64,000 nucleotides of DNA from JBCAXA01 sp039183535 (GTDB lineage: Bacteria; Pseudomonadota; Gammaproteobacteria; Steroidobacterales; Woeseiaceae): the NCBI GenBank assembly GCA_039183535.1, contig JBCDBO010000003.1:1-64000 (forward strand). The letters are read 5' to 3'. How positions within the stretch are numbered: position 1 is the stretch's first letter; every line of letters begins with the position of its first letter. Made by a program: the position numbers and the translations under genes. The notes beneath the pieces are model-generated. The model was not told where the DNA came from, ran no database searches, and saw only the letters and a program-made list of their open reading frames with translations. Positions 9,185 to 18,654 of this stretch are shown in pieces.

Positions 9185-9930
9185 AAGCGGTTAGCCTCGT
9201 TCCCAAAGTCCATCTCGTGCAATCCACACTCACGTTTTACGCCGTTGAAACGAGTGGCTTCAACCGAGTCGACCTCGTGCAACGACTTCGTGGAATGCAC
9301 GTCGCCAATCGATACATAGCCTCGGTGCCAGAGCGGGTGGTACGGCAATTGGTTTGCCGTTAAGTAGCGGTGCACATCGCGATCCGTCCAATCGAGAATC
9401 GGATGTACTTTTAAGCGCTGTCCGCTGGCCGCAACGTACGGCAGGTTCTGTCGGCTCGTTGATTGCGAGCGGCGAACGCCAGAGAACCAAAGACCAGCGT
9501 CAAGATCATCGAGTGCGCGTTCCATCGGTTCGATCTTGTTCTCGCGGTTGTATGCCTCGAGTCCCTTTAACCCCTGCTCCCAGCGCTGGCCCTCGCGCGC
9601 TTCCTGCCACGCGGCCGACCGGCGCGGTTGGTAGACGATCAGGTTCAGTCCGAGCTGCGCCGTTAGCGTTTCGACAAACGCATAGGTCTCGGCAAATAGG
9701 TACCCGGTATCGATAAACAGCACCGGTATATCCGGCCGCTCGCGGGTCACTAAATGCAACATGACGGCGGCTTGCGCGCCGAAGCTCGAGGTGAGTAGTG
9801 GTGTTGCCGTCGCTTCGCCCAACGCCCAGCGGATCCGCCCTGCCGCATCGAGCGCTGCCAGCGTACGATTGGCCGCGGCTAGCCTATCGGCGTCGGTCGT
9901 AGCGGCTCTGTCGCGGGCAATACGCGTCAT
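9181..9930 (-). CDS. cysH: Phosphoadenylyl-sulfate (PAPS) reductase, thioredoxin-dependent
   Basis: Reduces PAPS to sulfite and 3',5'-ADP using thioredoxin. The nucleotide-binding loop LLTSSFGAQAAVMLHL, the segment KVHPILDWTDRDVHRYL and the C-terminal KRECGLHE with the catalytic cysteine at about residue 235 are present. The two Cys-Cys pairs that hold the 4Fe-4S cluster in APS reductases are absent, so this is the PAPS-specific type. The open frame extends far upstream inside cysI, but the true start is ATG 9930, just after the cysI stop (9935-9937), giving 249 residues. It is the last gene of the cysJ-cysI-cysH operon. Confidence 0.95.
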   Translation of the reverse strand: MTRIARDRAATTDADRLAAANRTLAALDAAGRIRWALGEATATPLLTSSFGAQAAVMLHLVTRERPDIPVLFIDTGYLFAETYAFVETLTAQLGLNLIVYQPRRSAAWQEAREGQRWEQGLKGLEAYNRENKIEPMERALDDLDAGLWFSGVRRSQSTSRQNLPYVAASGQRLKVHPILDWTDRDVHRYLTANQLPYHPLWHRGYVSIGDVHSTKSLHEVDSVEATRFNGVKRECGLHEMDFGNEANRF

Positions 9931-9934
9931 CGCG

Positions 9935-11650
9935 CTATCTCGTCGCGACGGCGGCGACATGGAAATCATCGGCCGTTCCCGTCGCCGAGACATGACCGCT
10001 GCGATGCAAGAAGTCACCAAATGCTTCGTCGTCGCGCCGTGTTGCGGCGAACTCTCCAAGCAAGACGTCCAGTGTGGCGACGATGCTCGCCTCGTCGATA
10101 TTCTCTTGGTAGAGACGATTGAGTCGGTCGCCGTTAAACGATGCGCCGAGTAACAGGTTGTAGCGCCCCGGTGCCTTACCGACCAGACCGATTTCAGCGA
10201 GATACGGCCGTGCACAGCCGTTCGGGCAACCGGTCATCCGGGCGACAATCGGAACATCGGCGATACCGTGCTTGGCCAGTAATGCGTCGAGCTCGGAGAC
10301 GAGATCGGGCATGTACCGCTCACTCTCAGCCATCGCCAAACCGCAGGTTGGAAAACCGACACAAGCGAGCGATTGGCCCCGTAGCGGCGTCACACTGTTG
10401 ACACCGATCGCAAACGTCTCGATAAGGTACGCCACCTTCGTCCGATCCGCATCGCTGAGCCCGGCAATTATCACGTTCTGGTTCGGTGTCAGCACAAAGT
10501 AGCCAAGATTGAGGCGCGCGATTGCGCGCAGCGCACTTAGCAGCGGCCGCGATTCGCTGTCGGCCACCCGCCCGTTCTCGACGAAAAATGTGTGCTGCCA
10601 AAGCCCATCGCTGGCGCTCTGCCAACCGTAACGGTCGCCGGTATGGGTAAAGCCAACCTCGCGTGCCGGCTCGAGCGGCTGTGATAACCGTCGGTTGACC
10701 TCATCGCGAAACCACTCAAGTCCGTGCGTGTCGATCGTGTACTTAAGCAGCGCATGTTTCCGGTTGGTTCGGTCGCCAAAATCGCGTTGCGTCGTGACGA
10801 CGGCCTCGGCGACCGCGTTGACTGCGTGCGGTGGGCAAAAGCCGATCGTACTGGCCAGCCGCGGGTAGGTGGCCACCTCGCCGTGCGACATACCCATGCC
10901 GCCACCAACCATGACGTTAAAACCGATCAGCTGCCCAGCAGTGACGATCGCGACGAACCCAAGGTCTTGGGAGTAGACGTCAACATCGTTGTCCGGCGGA
11001 ATCACAAATGCCGCTTTGAACTTACGCGGCAGGTAGGTTTTGCCATAGATCGGCTCAATCTCGTCGGCCGTATCGATGACTTTTTGCTTATCCAGCCACA
11101 CCTCGTGGTAGGCGCCGGTGCGCGGGCATAGGTGGTCGCTCATCGATTGCGCCGCTGCCTGGACCTCGGCGAAAACCGGCGACGACGCAGGACTGGCGGG
11201 CGCCATGACGTTTCGATTGACGTCACCACAGGCCGCCAGTGTATCGAGCAAGGACGCGTTGATGCCCTGCATGGTCGTTTTCAGTTCACGCTTAATGACA
11301 CCGTGAAACTGGACCGCTTGGCGTGTCGTAATGCGCACCGAGTTGTTGGCGTAGCGCTGGCCGATCGCATCGAAGGCGAGCCACTGTGCCGGCGTCATGC
11401 GCCCGCCCGGAATACGCGCGCGGATCATAAAACTGTAGGCCGGCTCCAAGCGCTGCTTGCGTCGTTCAGCGCGGATGTCGCGGTCATCTTGCTGATAAAT
11501 GCCGTGAAACTTGGATAGCTGTGTATCGTCAGCGGCGATCGCACCGGTCAGGGGGTCGAGAAGACTCTCCGCCAGAGTACCGCGAAGGTTCCGACTGGCG
11601 GTCTTGATCCGCTCGACGTCAGACAATGACTTGGTAACTGTATCGCTCAT
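9935..11650 (-). CDS. cysI: Sulfite reductase (NADPH) hemoprotein beta subunit
   Basis: 571 residues, the usual length. It reduces sulfite to sulfide with six electrons at a siroheme-4Fe-4S centre. The cluster ligands are visible as CVGFPTCGLAMAES and TGCPNGCARPY (C-x5-C and C-x3-C). The siroheme-binding arginine and lysine region lies around RITTRQAVQFHGV. Electrons come from CysJ, encoded 9 bases upstream. The siroheme is made by CysG, also in this window. It is followed immediately by cysH. Confidence 0.97.
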   Translation of the reverse strand: MSDTVTKSLSDVERIKTASRNLRGTLAESLLDPLTGAIAADDTQLSKFHGIYQQDDRDIRAERRKQRLEPAYSFMIRARIPGGRMTPAQWLAFDAIGQRYANNSVRITTRQAVQFHGVIKRELKTTMQGINASLLDTLAACGDVNRNVMAPASPASSPVFAEVQAAAQSMSDHLCPRTGAYHEVWLDKQKVIDTADEIEPIYGKTYLPRKFKAAFVIPPDNDVDVYSQDLGFVAIVTAGQLIGFNVMVGGGMGMSHGEVATYPRLASTIGFCPPHAVNAVAEAVVTTQRDFGDRTNRKHALLKYTIDTHGLEWFRDEVNRRLSQPLEPAREVGFTHTGDRYGWQSASDGLWQHTFFVENGRVADSESRPLLSALRAIARLNLGYFVLTPNQNVIIAGLSDADRTKVAYLIETFAIGVNSVTPLRGQSLACVGFPTCGLAMAESERYMPDLVSELDALLAKHGIADVPIVARMTGCPNGCARPYLAEIGLVGKAPGRYNLLLGASFNGDRLNRLYQENIDEASIVATLDVLLGEFAATRRDDEAFGDFLHRSGHVSATGTADDFHVAAVATR

Positions 11651-11659
11651 TCCTTTGCC

Positions 11660-13444
11660 TCAATAGACATCGCGTAGGTAACGACCGTCGCGTTTTAGTG
11701 CTTTGAGGTACGCGTCGGCGGCCGCCTGATCGGCACCGAGTCCGGCGGCAACAATATCGAGCAAGGCGTCGTGCACATCGCCAGCCATGTGTTGCGCATC
11801 ACCGCAGACATAAATATGTGCACCGCGCTGCAACCAATCGTAAACATCGCCCGCGTGCTCGCGCAGCCGATGTTGGACGTAGACCTTCTCGGCTTGGTCG
11901 CGAGAGAAAGCGACGTCCATTCGTGTCAGCAAGCCTTGCTTGCGATAACGGGCCCAGTCGATTTGATAGAGAAAATCCTCGCGTGACTCACGGTCGCCGA
12001 AGAACAACCAGTTATCTCCGCTCGCTCCGCTCGCATCGCGGTGCTCGAGAAACGCCCGAAACGGTGCGACACCTGTTCCCGGGCCGATCATGATGATCGG
12101 CGTGGTCGGGTCATCCGGCAGTCGGAATCGTGGATTCGGCTCGACGTAGATCGAGACGGTATCACCAGGCTCGCGACGATCGGCGAGGTAGGTTGACGCC
12201 GCGCCCCAATGCGCGTGGCCATGCGCCTCATAGCGAACCGCGGCTATTGTGACTGCGACCTCGGAGTCACTCGCGAGCGGGCTCGATGCAATCGAGTACA
12301 GGCGAGGCTTTAGCGGGCGCAGACACGCTATAAATTCGGCGGCATCAGGTTGCGCTGGGTAATCGCGAACGATGTCGATTATTTGCCGGCCACTAAGATA
12401 GGCGGCCAGTGCGGTCCGCTGGTCATCGAGCAACAGTTGCGCTAACTCGGCCGCACCGGTCAATTCGGTGTAGCGCTCAACAAACGCTCTACTCGCCACG
12501 GTGATTTCGACAGACTCACGGAGCGCATCGGCAACGGTTGTATCACCCACCGCGGCGGACGGATCCAGCGCTAGAACCGTGCAAAATTCGTCGACGAGCG
12601 CGGGTGGGTTCGCAGCCGTAACGCCAAGCGCGTCACCAGGCTCATAAGTAAGACCACTGCCTGCAATGTCGAATTCGATGTGGCGTACATCTTTGCTGGA
12701 CGCACGGCCGGTTATTTTTTGGTTAGCGACGAGCTCTGCCGTAAACGGCCGCGCTGCATCGTAGCGAGCTGTGGAAAGCGCGTGCAGCGTCGGCATCGCA
12801 TCAACCGCTGTCGCGTATTCGGCCGCCGCTTGCAGTGTCGCACCGGCCCACTCGGCGGCCGCTTGCTCGTAGTCGGTGTCGCAGTCGACGCGATCTTGCA
12901 AGCGCGTACCACCGAGTTCGGCCAAGCGTGCATCGAAATCAATACCGGTTTGGCAAAACTTCGCATAGCTGGAGTCGCCAAGCCCCAGCACACTGAACAT
13001 TAACGCGTCCAAGCGCGGTGCTCGTTCGCCCATGAGATACTCGTAGAGACTTTCAGCATCGTCCGGTGGCTCGCCGTCGCCGTGCGTGCTGACGATCAAA
13101 GCAACGGCTGTTTCGCGGCGGATGTCGGCGGGCCGGTAATCGGCGAGGTTAACGATGCGCGCGTTCACCGATTGCTGCGCGGCTTGTACGGCAAGGTCCT
13201 CGGCTAGCCGTTGGCCATTGCCGGTCTGCGAACCGAACAGGATTGTGAGCCGCGGTGCCTGTTCGCCTTCTGGCAATGGCGGCGACTCTGCAACGTCCGA
13301 ACGTGCGGCCGCCATGCCCGCGAGATAACCGCTCGACCACAGCAAGGCGTCGGTCGGTAAGGCGCGACCGAGCGTTGTCAGTGCATCGAGCTGGGACTGC
13401 TCAAGCGGCAGCGTTGCCGCAGCGGCGTTCGCGACTGTACTCAC
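11660..13444 (-). CDS. cysJ: Sulfite reductase (NADPH) flavoprotein alpha subunit
   Basis: 594 residues in the standard order: an FMN flavodoxin domain (TILFGSQTGNGQRLAEDLA, about residues 68-86), a linker, an FAD domain (RLYSIASSPLAS) and an NADPH-binding domain (MIGPGTGVAPFRAFLEHR), ending KRDGRYLRDVY as in CysJ. It passes electrons from NADPH through FAD and FMN to CysI. First gene of cysJIH. The 121 bases upstream (13445-13565) separate it from the SH3 gene on the same strand and probably contain the operon promoter and CysB site, though I cannot point to either. Confidence 0.97.
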   Translation of the reverse strand: MSTVANAAAATLPLEQSQLDALTTLGRALPTDALLWSSGYLAGMAAARSDVAESPPLPEGEQAPRLTILFGSQTGNGQRLAEDLAVQAAQQSVNARIVNLADYRPADIRRETAVALIVSTHGDGEPPDDAESLYEYLMGERAPRLDALMFSVLGLGDSSYAKFCQTGIDFDARLAELGGTRLQDRVDCDTDYEQAAAEWAGATLQAAAEYATAVDAMPTLHALSTARYDAARPFTAELVANQKITGRASSKDVRHIEFDIAGSGLTYEPGDALGVTAANPPALVDEFCTVLALDPSAAVGDTTVADALRESVEITVASRAFVERYTELTGAAELAQLLLDDQRTALAAYLSGRQIIDIVRDYPAQPDAAEFIACLRPLKPRLYSIASSPLASDSEVAVTIAAVRYEAHGHAHWGAASTYLADRREPGDTVSIYVEPNPRFRLPDDPTTPIIMIGPGTGVAPFRAFLEHRDASGASGDNWLFFGDRESREDFLYQIDWARYRKQGLLTRMDVAFSRDQAEKVYVQHRLREHAGDVYDWLQRGAHIYVCGDAQHMAGDVHDALLDIVAAGLGADQAAADAYLKALKRDGRYLRDVY

Positions 13445-13565
13445 AACCGACCCTCTTGCGGCTTCGTGAGTGGCGCACGTTACCGGCGCTGGCCAGGCGG
13501 CAGAACGTATTTGTTGTTATCGGCTTATTCCGAGAGCGGATAAGGACCGATGGAACGCGCTGCGT

Positions 13566-14180
13566 TTAGTAGATTCGAAAGCCGCCGTGGCGTTTGCGAC
13601 TGCGATGATCAATCCACCACATGCCACCGATGACGCCCAGTACAACGGCAACCAGCACCGAACCCAACACCATCGGCCAGGGCAGGCTGAATCGATACAG
13701 CGACATTCGGTCGCGAAACTTCTCGTTCTCCTGCGCCAATGACTGCACCTTGCCCTTGCGTGCGGCCAGCTCGCCGCCAAGTTCGTCCACTTGCCGCTCG
13801 AGCTCGGCGATTCGGCCGGCGGACCCGGCAAAGTTCGCCTTCGCATCGGCCAACTCCGTCTCCATGTCGGTGTACGCGGCAGCACGCTCAGCGACCACCA
13901 GAACAGCGGGCTTTTCATCGACTAAATAAGCGGCCTTGACGTAGCCCTCGGTCCCATCGGGCAGTCGAACCGATGCATAGTTACCGTTGCGCTGCAGTAC
14001 CGTCAGCGCCTGACCACTGTCCAAAACACGGAAGGGACGATCGCTTGTATCTTCGGCGGCATGCAGACCCAACCGCAGGCGGTCGGTGACGTAAAACGTC
14101 GCATCTTGCGCGTCGGCAAGCGTGGCGGCGAGCAGCGTCAGTGCGGCGGCCGCGCTCAAATGGAAGCCTCGAGTCAACAT
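13566..14180 (-). CDS. YgiM-type SH3 domain protein with coiled coil and C-terminal membrane anchor (TIGR04211-like)
   Basis: 204 residues. A signal peptide (about 1-24, cleavage after ADA) leads into a bacterial SH3 domain (about 28-92, with VTDRLRLGLHAAED and GYVKAAYL), a coiled coil (about 95-160), then one membrane helix (about 168-190) and a basic tail. This order is that of the E. coli YgiM family, a periplasmic protein held in the inner membrane and facing the cell wall; its biochemical role is not established. It lies 11 bases downstream of the PBP4 gene, so both probably share a transcript and a cell-wall setting. Confidence 0.85.
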   Translation of the reverse strand: MLTRGFHLSAAAALTLLAATLADAQDATFYVTDRLRLGLHAAEDTSDRPFRVLDSGQALTVLQRNGNYASVRLPDGTEGYVKAAYLVDEKPAVLVVAERAAAYTDMETELADAKANFAGSAGRIAELERQVDELGGELAARKGKVQSLAQENEKFRDRMSLYRFSLPWPMVLGSVLVAVVLGVIGGMWWIDHRSRKRHGGFRIY

Positions 14181-14191
14181 AAGCCCGGAGT

Positions 14192-15631
14192 TTACCTGGC
14201 CGTCGGCGGCGGATTCTGTGAACTAAGCCACTCCAACAGCTGATCCTGAACCGCTTGACCGCCGCCACGGTGGGCGTTTTGCGCATTTTGGGCAATAGCG
14301 AGCGCGAATCGACGGCCATTCGCCGCGTGAAACACACCGGCGAGGGCCGTTACGTGGTCCAAACTGCCCGTTTTTAGATGGGCACGACCGCGCAGCGCTG
14401 GGAAATCCTCGCGCTCTGACAGCGTACCGTCGGCCCCATAAAGCGCCATCGACGCCACAAATTCGGGCATGACGCGACTGCGCCAGCCATAGTCGATCAA
14501 CTCAACAAGATGCTCGGTACTGATACGTGCAATTCGTGAGCGTCCGGCGCCATTTTCCATGACGAACTCGGGCCAGTCGAAACCGGCCGCGGCGAGCCAG
14601 CGCTTGACCTCGGCGACGCCGGCAGGCTCATCGGCCGGGGCGGCGTCCGCTTCAGCCGCCATCGTCAGCAACAACTGCCGGGCGATTAGGTTGCTGGAGT
14701 GTTTGTTCATCAATCGTACGATCTCGGCGAGCGACAGCGATTCGAACTCGCCGATCAACTCAGCCGTGTCAGAAATGCTGCCACGCGCCACGCGGCCGGC
14801 GATCGTGCCGCCTGCGGACTCGAAGACCCAGCGGAACAGGCTGCCCGTGTAACGCCACGGCGCCATCACCGAACGGGTCATGCCGTAGCGCCGGCACCGA
14901 TTTGGAAAACGGCCATCGAACACGATGTCGACGTCGGGATGTTCGTGCGCCGCGATACCGCGGCGGTATCCTCGGCAGCGCCCATCGATACTGCGAAGGT
15001 TATTGCGTACTCGCAACTCGGCGAGATCGGGATCGGCCAACACGGTTACCAGCGCGTCTTCGGCCGGAGAAAACAAAAACCGCACGGCGTTGAAGTTCGC
15101 GAGTACGGCCGAGGGCAAGGCGTTGTAGACCCGAAACGGTTCGTTGTCGAACGCGGCACGGTCCTCGCTTGGCGTCTCGAATAAGGTGTCATCGATGATC
15201 AGGTCGCCGCTGACCGAAACGAGTCCGCTTAGCCGCAAGTCACGAATCCAGCGATAGAGACGTTCCTCCACAAGATAGGGATCGCCACCGCCAACCAGGA
15301 CCAAATTGCCATCAACCCGACCGTCCTCCTCCGCCCCATCGGTAAACAAGCGGGTTTTCCACCGATAGCTCGGCCCGAGTCGCTCCAACGCCGCCAATCC
15401 CGTCACGAGTTTCATCGTCGAAGCTGGGTTTCTGGGCCGATCGCCGCGGACATTGAGGACGACCTCGCCGGTGTTCAGATCCTTGACCGTGACGCTGAGT
15501 GTCGCGGCCGGTAATTGAAATCGTTGCAGCGTCTCGACAACTTGTGCCGGTAATACGTCGCTGGCCGCGGCCGATACGGTACTGAACAGAGCGATCGCGG
15601 TAATGCAGGCTTTCAATGTCGATGGCACCAT
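14192..15631 (-). CDS. dacB: D-alanyl-D-alanine carboxypeptidase/endopeptidase, PBP4 (DacB)
   Basis: Periplasmic peptidoglycan hydrolase of the S13 family that cleaves D-Ala-D-Ala and cross-links. Active-site motifs are S71-x-x-K74 (NPASTMKL), HSSN further on (S-x-N), and LKTGSLDHV near the C-terminus (K-T-G). A signal peptide covers about residues 1-24 (ends VSAAAS). The frame is open upstream, but ATG 15631 has GAAGAAG close ahead and directly begins the signal peptide, giving 479 residues, close to E. coli PBP4 (477). It is divergent from the DUF3187 gene, with starts about 45 bases apart. Confidence 0.93.
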   Translation of the reverse strand: MVPSTLKACITAIALFSTVSAAASDVLPAQVVETLQRFQLPAATLSVTVKDLNTGEVVLNVRGDRPRNPASTMKLVTGLAALERLGPSYRWKTRLFTDGAEEDGRVDGNLVLVGGGDPYLVEERLYRWIRDLRLSGLVSVSGDLIIDDTLFETPSEDRAAFDNEPFRVYNALPSAVLANFNAVRFLFSPAEDALVTVLADPDLAELRVRNNLRSIDGRCRGYRRGIAAHEHPDVDIVFDGRFPNRCRRYGMTRSVMAPWRYTGSLFRWVFESAGGTIAGRVARGSISDTAELIGEFESLSLAEIVRLMNKHSSNLIARQLLLTMAAEADAAPADEPAGVAEVKRWLAAAGFDWPEFVMENGAGRSRIARISTEHLVELIDYGWRSRVMPEFVASMALYGADGTLSEREDFPALRGRAHLKTGSLDHVTALAGVFHAANGRRFALAIAQNAQNAHRGGGQAVQDQLLEWLSSQNPPPTAR

Positions 15632-15675
15632 GGTCTTCTTCGTTTCGCTCGAGTGTTGTTTGGTTGGAGTGTGCA

Positions 15676-16632
15676 TTGAAGAGCGTTGCTCGAACAACCG
15701 TGTTTGTAATTGTGTTTTGTATCGCGCGACCGGCCGTCGCGATTTGCAGCACCGAGCTCGGTCCGGTGGCAGGATTGTTCGCCGTTGGCGTCGACAACTC
15801 ATCCACACCGGGGTTGTCTGCCTGCCTGTCGCTGGCGAATCACTCGACCGACAACTTTAGCGGCAACGAGCGACTCGTTTTCGACGGTGAGACGCTACGC
15901 CTGGAACTTGGCTGGTTCCAGTCGATCGAGCAATGGACCGTCGGCGTAAGCGCCCCGTTTGTTCGCCACGGCAGTGGATTCTTAGACACTCCGATCGATA
16001 GCTGGCACACACTGTTCGGCTTACCGAACGGCAATCGTGATCGGCGTCCGACCAACGCATTGTTGTTTGAGTGGGACCGTAACAATGAGACGTTGCTCGC
16101 CCGCGACGCATCGACCAGCGGCATCGGCGATGTCCGCTTGTACGCAAGCCGCCGCCTAATTGATCGATCGCTTTGGCAACTATCACTGGCAGCGGCCGCA
16201 AAACTGCCGACCGGCGATCCCGACCGTTTGACGGGCAGTGGCGGAACCGACGTGACACTGGGACTGCGCGCTGAAACGTCGCAACTGTTCGGTTCTGAGC
16301 GCTGGCGACTCAGTGCGAGTGCGGCGCTCACCAATCTCGGCGACAGTGACATCGACGGCCTCCCTAGCGCTGCCCAAGTCGTGAGCGCGACGGCAACGCT
16401 GCGCTGGCGCGCGAGCAACACGACCGAATTCGGCGCTCGAGTGCGAGCGCGACAGCGATTGGTCCGATCCGAATTGCGCGAGGTCGGCGATCCAGCCGTG
16501 GGCCTCGATGCCTGGATTGGCTGGCGCGCGTGGGGGGAGCAGCAAATCCGCATTGGGGTTAGCGAAGACCTCAACGTCGATTCGCAACCTGACGTCGTGT
16601 TCCGGCTCAGTCTCGGGCGTGCGTTGCCTTAG
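15676..16632 (+). CDS. DUF3187-like outer-membrane protein
   Basis: An exported protein of about 318 residues. An N-terminal signal peptide (KSVARTTVFVIVFCIARPAVA) is followed by a chain rich in alternating hydrophobic strands (ETLRLELGWFQ, GDVRLYASRRLI, ATLRWRASNTTEFGARVRAR), as expected of an outer-membrane beta barrel. It ends in a short strand (VVFRLSLGRALP). The body matches my memory of the DUF3187 family; no function is known. The start I choose is TTG 15676, because GGAG stands six bases ahead of it and the signal peptide begins there. It is divergent from dacB and its end overlaps the sigma-54 activator gene by four bases. Confidence 0.78.
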   Translation: MKSVARTTVFVIVFCIARPAVAICSTELGPVAGLFAVGVDNSSTPGLSACLSLANHSTDNFSGNERLVFDGETLRLELGWFQSIEQWTVGVSAPFVRHGSGFLDTPIDSWHTLFGLPNGNRDRRPTNALLFEWDRNNETLLARDASTSGIGDVRLYASRRLIDRSLWQLSLAAAAKLPTGDPDRLTGSGGTDVTLGLRAETSQLFGSERWRLSASAALTNLGDSDIDGLPSAAQVVSATATLRWRASNTTEFGARVRARQRLVRSELREVGDPAVGLDAWIGWRAWGEQQIRIGVSEDLNVDSQPDVVFRLSLGRALP

Positions 16633-18470
16633 ATATCGGTCTGTCGGCCCGGGCGGCGAATATTCATCGATCGCATGCGATCACTGAGTGTCGTTGGGCG
16701 GATACCGAGTAGGGCGGCTGCCCCACCCTTGCCCGATACGCGCCAATCCGCCGCCGTAAGCGCAGCAATCAGATTGGTCCTCACCAACGTCTTCATCTGA
16801 TCCTCGGTGCGATAGCTCGCGGCTGACTCGTCGGCCGTGGTGGTTGCGGCGCCGGTATCGGTCTGCGCCCTCGCCGGCGTACCGATTGCAAACTGCGGCG
16901 CCGATAAGTCCAGTCGAAGTATGTCGCCTTTCGACAGGATAACGGCCCGCTCGATCACGTTCTTAAGCTCGCGGACATTGCCCGGCCAGTCGTATTGCCG
17001 TATGGCGTGAACGTCGCGCTGGCTGAGCGCCAACGGTTCGCGCCCGAAATCACGGCAGGTACGATCTAGAAAGTGCTGCGCCAATTGCACAACATCGTCA
17101 CCGCGCTCGCGCAACGGCGGCGCATGTATGGGGAATACGCTCAGCCGATAGTACAAGTCCTCCCGGAATCGGCCCGCGGCTACCTCTGCTTCGAGGTTCC
17201 GGTTAGTGGCCGCGATGACGCGCACATCAACACGTCGAGTGACGTCCTCCCCGACACGTTCGAATTCTTGCTCTTGCAGCACGCGCAACAATTTTCCCTG
17301 CAACTCGATTGGAATTTCGCCGATCTCATCGAGAAAAATCGTGCCGTCGTTGGCGAGTTGAAAGCGGCCGACTCGGTCACGTACGGCGCCGGTAAAAGCC
17401 CCTTTTACGTGGCCGAAAAACTCACTTTCGAACAACTCCGATGGGACCGATGCACAATTCACTTTGACGAACGGCTGATCAGCACGCGGCCCACGCGTAT
17501 GTAGGGCATGGGCGATGAGCTCTTTACCAACGCCCGACTCGCCGAGTATCAAGACACTGGCCGGCGTCTCGGCAACCGCCTCCATCTGCTGCAGCATCGC
17601 GTGTAATGCTGGACTCGTACCGACAATGCGGCCGAAGTTCATCGCCACTTTTACTTCTTCGCGAAGGTAGTCGCGCTCGCGCTCTAGGGCCTCGCGCAGT
17701 CGTGCGTTTTCTTCTAGCGCCTCTCGTAAAGCACGCTCACTACGATTGCGTTCCGTCATGTCTTTCGACGCGACAAGAACCCGCGTTTTATTGTCACCGT
17801 CACCGCTTTCTCGAATCGAGGAAACGACAACATCGAGCTTCGAGCCGTCTTTGCGCAGCATCTGCCGTGACACGTTAATCTCACCGTCACTCGCAAGCAG
17901 ACGGCGCACTCGGCTCGGCGAGACGTCAGCACGATCATCTTCGGCAATAAATTCGCTGATGGGCCGTCCGAGCACATCGTTCCGATGCGCATAGCCGAGT
18001 TTTCGCAGCCAATAATCGCTAACCGCTGTAATATTGTTGTGCTCGTCGACGGTGTGCAGCATCGCCGGCGTTTCGCGGTACAAACGCCGATACTTACGCT
18101 CGATCTGCTCGACGTCGCCGATTTCCAAATAGACGGCGGCTGTACGTAACATCGCACCGCGCTGGTTATATTCGGTAAGCGCGCTCGCCAACACGGGCAC
18201 GGTTTCGCCAGTCGCCGTCACAAAGTCGATCGCCTGGTTACGAACGTGGCCAAGCCGGCGCAGCTTCGGCAGCAACTCATCGTCGAGACGGCTGCGCGAT
18301 TCGGGCGTCATTAACTCGCCGGGGTCGCGGCCGATCAGTTCGTCCTCGACGTAACCGAGTCGAGCCGCCAGCGCATCGCTGACGTTCCGAAAACGACCCA
18401 TCGGATCGAACAGCGCCGCTAACACGGGCGAGCGCTGGAACATCCACGCGAATATGTCGTTATCGGCCAT
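16629..18470 (-). CDS. PAS-PAS sigma-54-dependent transcriptional activator (Fis-type HTH)
   Basis: 613 residues. Two PAS sensor domains (about 1-120 and 125-245) and a short coiled coil (245-275) precede the AAA+ domain (about 280-515), which has Walker A GESGVGKE (310-317), the sigma-54 contact loop GAFTGA (357-362), the Walker B region FLDEIGEI and the arginine-finger region. A Fis-type helix-turn-helix ends the chain (AAALLGIRPTTLSDRM). No receiver domain is present, so it senses a ligand, redox state or partner directly through PAS. It is transcribed away from the sigma-54 promoter at 18577-18594, with repeats between them, which makes that promoter its obvious target. The PAS ligand cannot be told. 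Confidence 0.95.
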   Translation of the reverse strand: MADNDIFAWMFQRSPVLAALFDPMGRFRNVSDALAARLGYVEDELIGRDPGELMTPESRSRLDDELLPKLRRLGHVRNQAIDFVTATGETVPVLASALTEYNQRGAMLRTAAVYLEIGDVEQIERKYRRLYRETPAMLHTVDEHNNITAVSDYWLRKLGYAHRNDVLGRPISEFIAEDDRADVSPSRVRRLLASDGEINVSRQMLRKDGSKLDVVVSSIRESGDGDNKTRVLVASKDMTERNRSERALREALEENARLREALERERDYLREEVKVAMNFGRIVGTSPALHAMLQQMEAVAETPASVLILGESGVGKELIAHALHTRGPRADQPFVKVNCASVPSELFESEFFGHVKGAFTGAVRDRVGRFQLANDGTIFLDEIGEIPIELQGKLLRVLQEQEFERVGEDVTRRVDVRVIAATNRNLEAEVAAGRFREDLYYRLSVFPIHAPPLRERGDDVVQLAQHFLDRTCRDFGREPLALSQRDVHAIRQYDWPGNVRELKNVIERAVILSKGDILRLDLSAPQFAIGTPARAQTDTGAATTTADESAASYRTEDQMKTLVRTNLIAALTAADWRVSGKGGAAALLGIRPTTLSDRMRSMNIRRPGRQTDI

Positions 18471-18480
18471 GCCGCGATTA

Positions 18481-18550
18481 TACGAAAAACCGTCAATTCA
18501 TTACGATTTTTCGTTATTTACGAAATTCCGTGAGCTTGCCTGATTCGTAA
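18481..18550. promoter_or_regulatory. Operator-like repeats (probable upstream activating sites for the PAS-PAS activator)
   Basis: The 185-base gap holds two copies of a 15-base direct repeat, TACGAAAAACCGTCA (18481-18495) and TACGAAATTCCGTGA (18519-18533), 38 bases apart. They are interleaved with inverted repeats: ACGAAAAA (18482-18489) with TTTTTCGT (18507-18514), and TTACGAA (18518-18524) with TTCGTAA (18544-18550). They end about 27 bases before the -24 box, closer than typical enhancer sites, and also lie just upstream of the activator's own start, so they may serve both activation and autoregulation. Repeat geometry is seen directly; the bound protein is inferred. Confidence 0.6.
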
Positions 18551-18576
18551 CCGACTGATTTTACTACCATAGCAAG

Positions 18577-18594
18577 TTGGCACGCTTACTGCTT
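18577..18594 (+). promoter_or_regulatory. Sigma-54 (-24/-12) promoter
   Basis: TTGGCACGCTTACTGCTT fits the sigma-54 consensus TGGCACG-N4-TTGC closely. The invariant GG (18579-18580) and GC (18591-18592) are separated by exactly 10 bases. Transcription should start near 18604 and run into the exported-peptide gene at 18655 and the structured RNA beyond. The divergent gene encodes a GAFTGA-type activator. Confidence 0.85.
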
Positions 18595-18654
18595 AGTAAA
18601 GATTGCCGCGTACGGAGATGGGCTCCCTGCGCACAACCTGACGAGAAATGAACC

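Noticed and set aside
9931..10215. The longer cysH frame that begins inside cysI
   Set aside because: The extra 95 codons give a Ser/Arg-rich peptide of no family; the conserved enzyme begins at ATG 9930 directly after the cysI stop.
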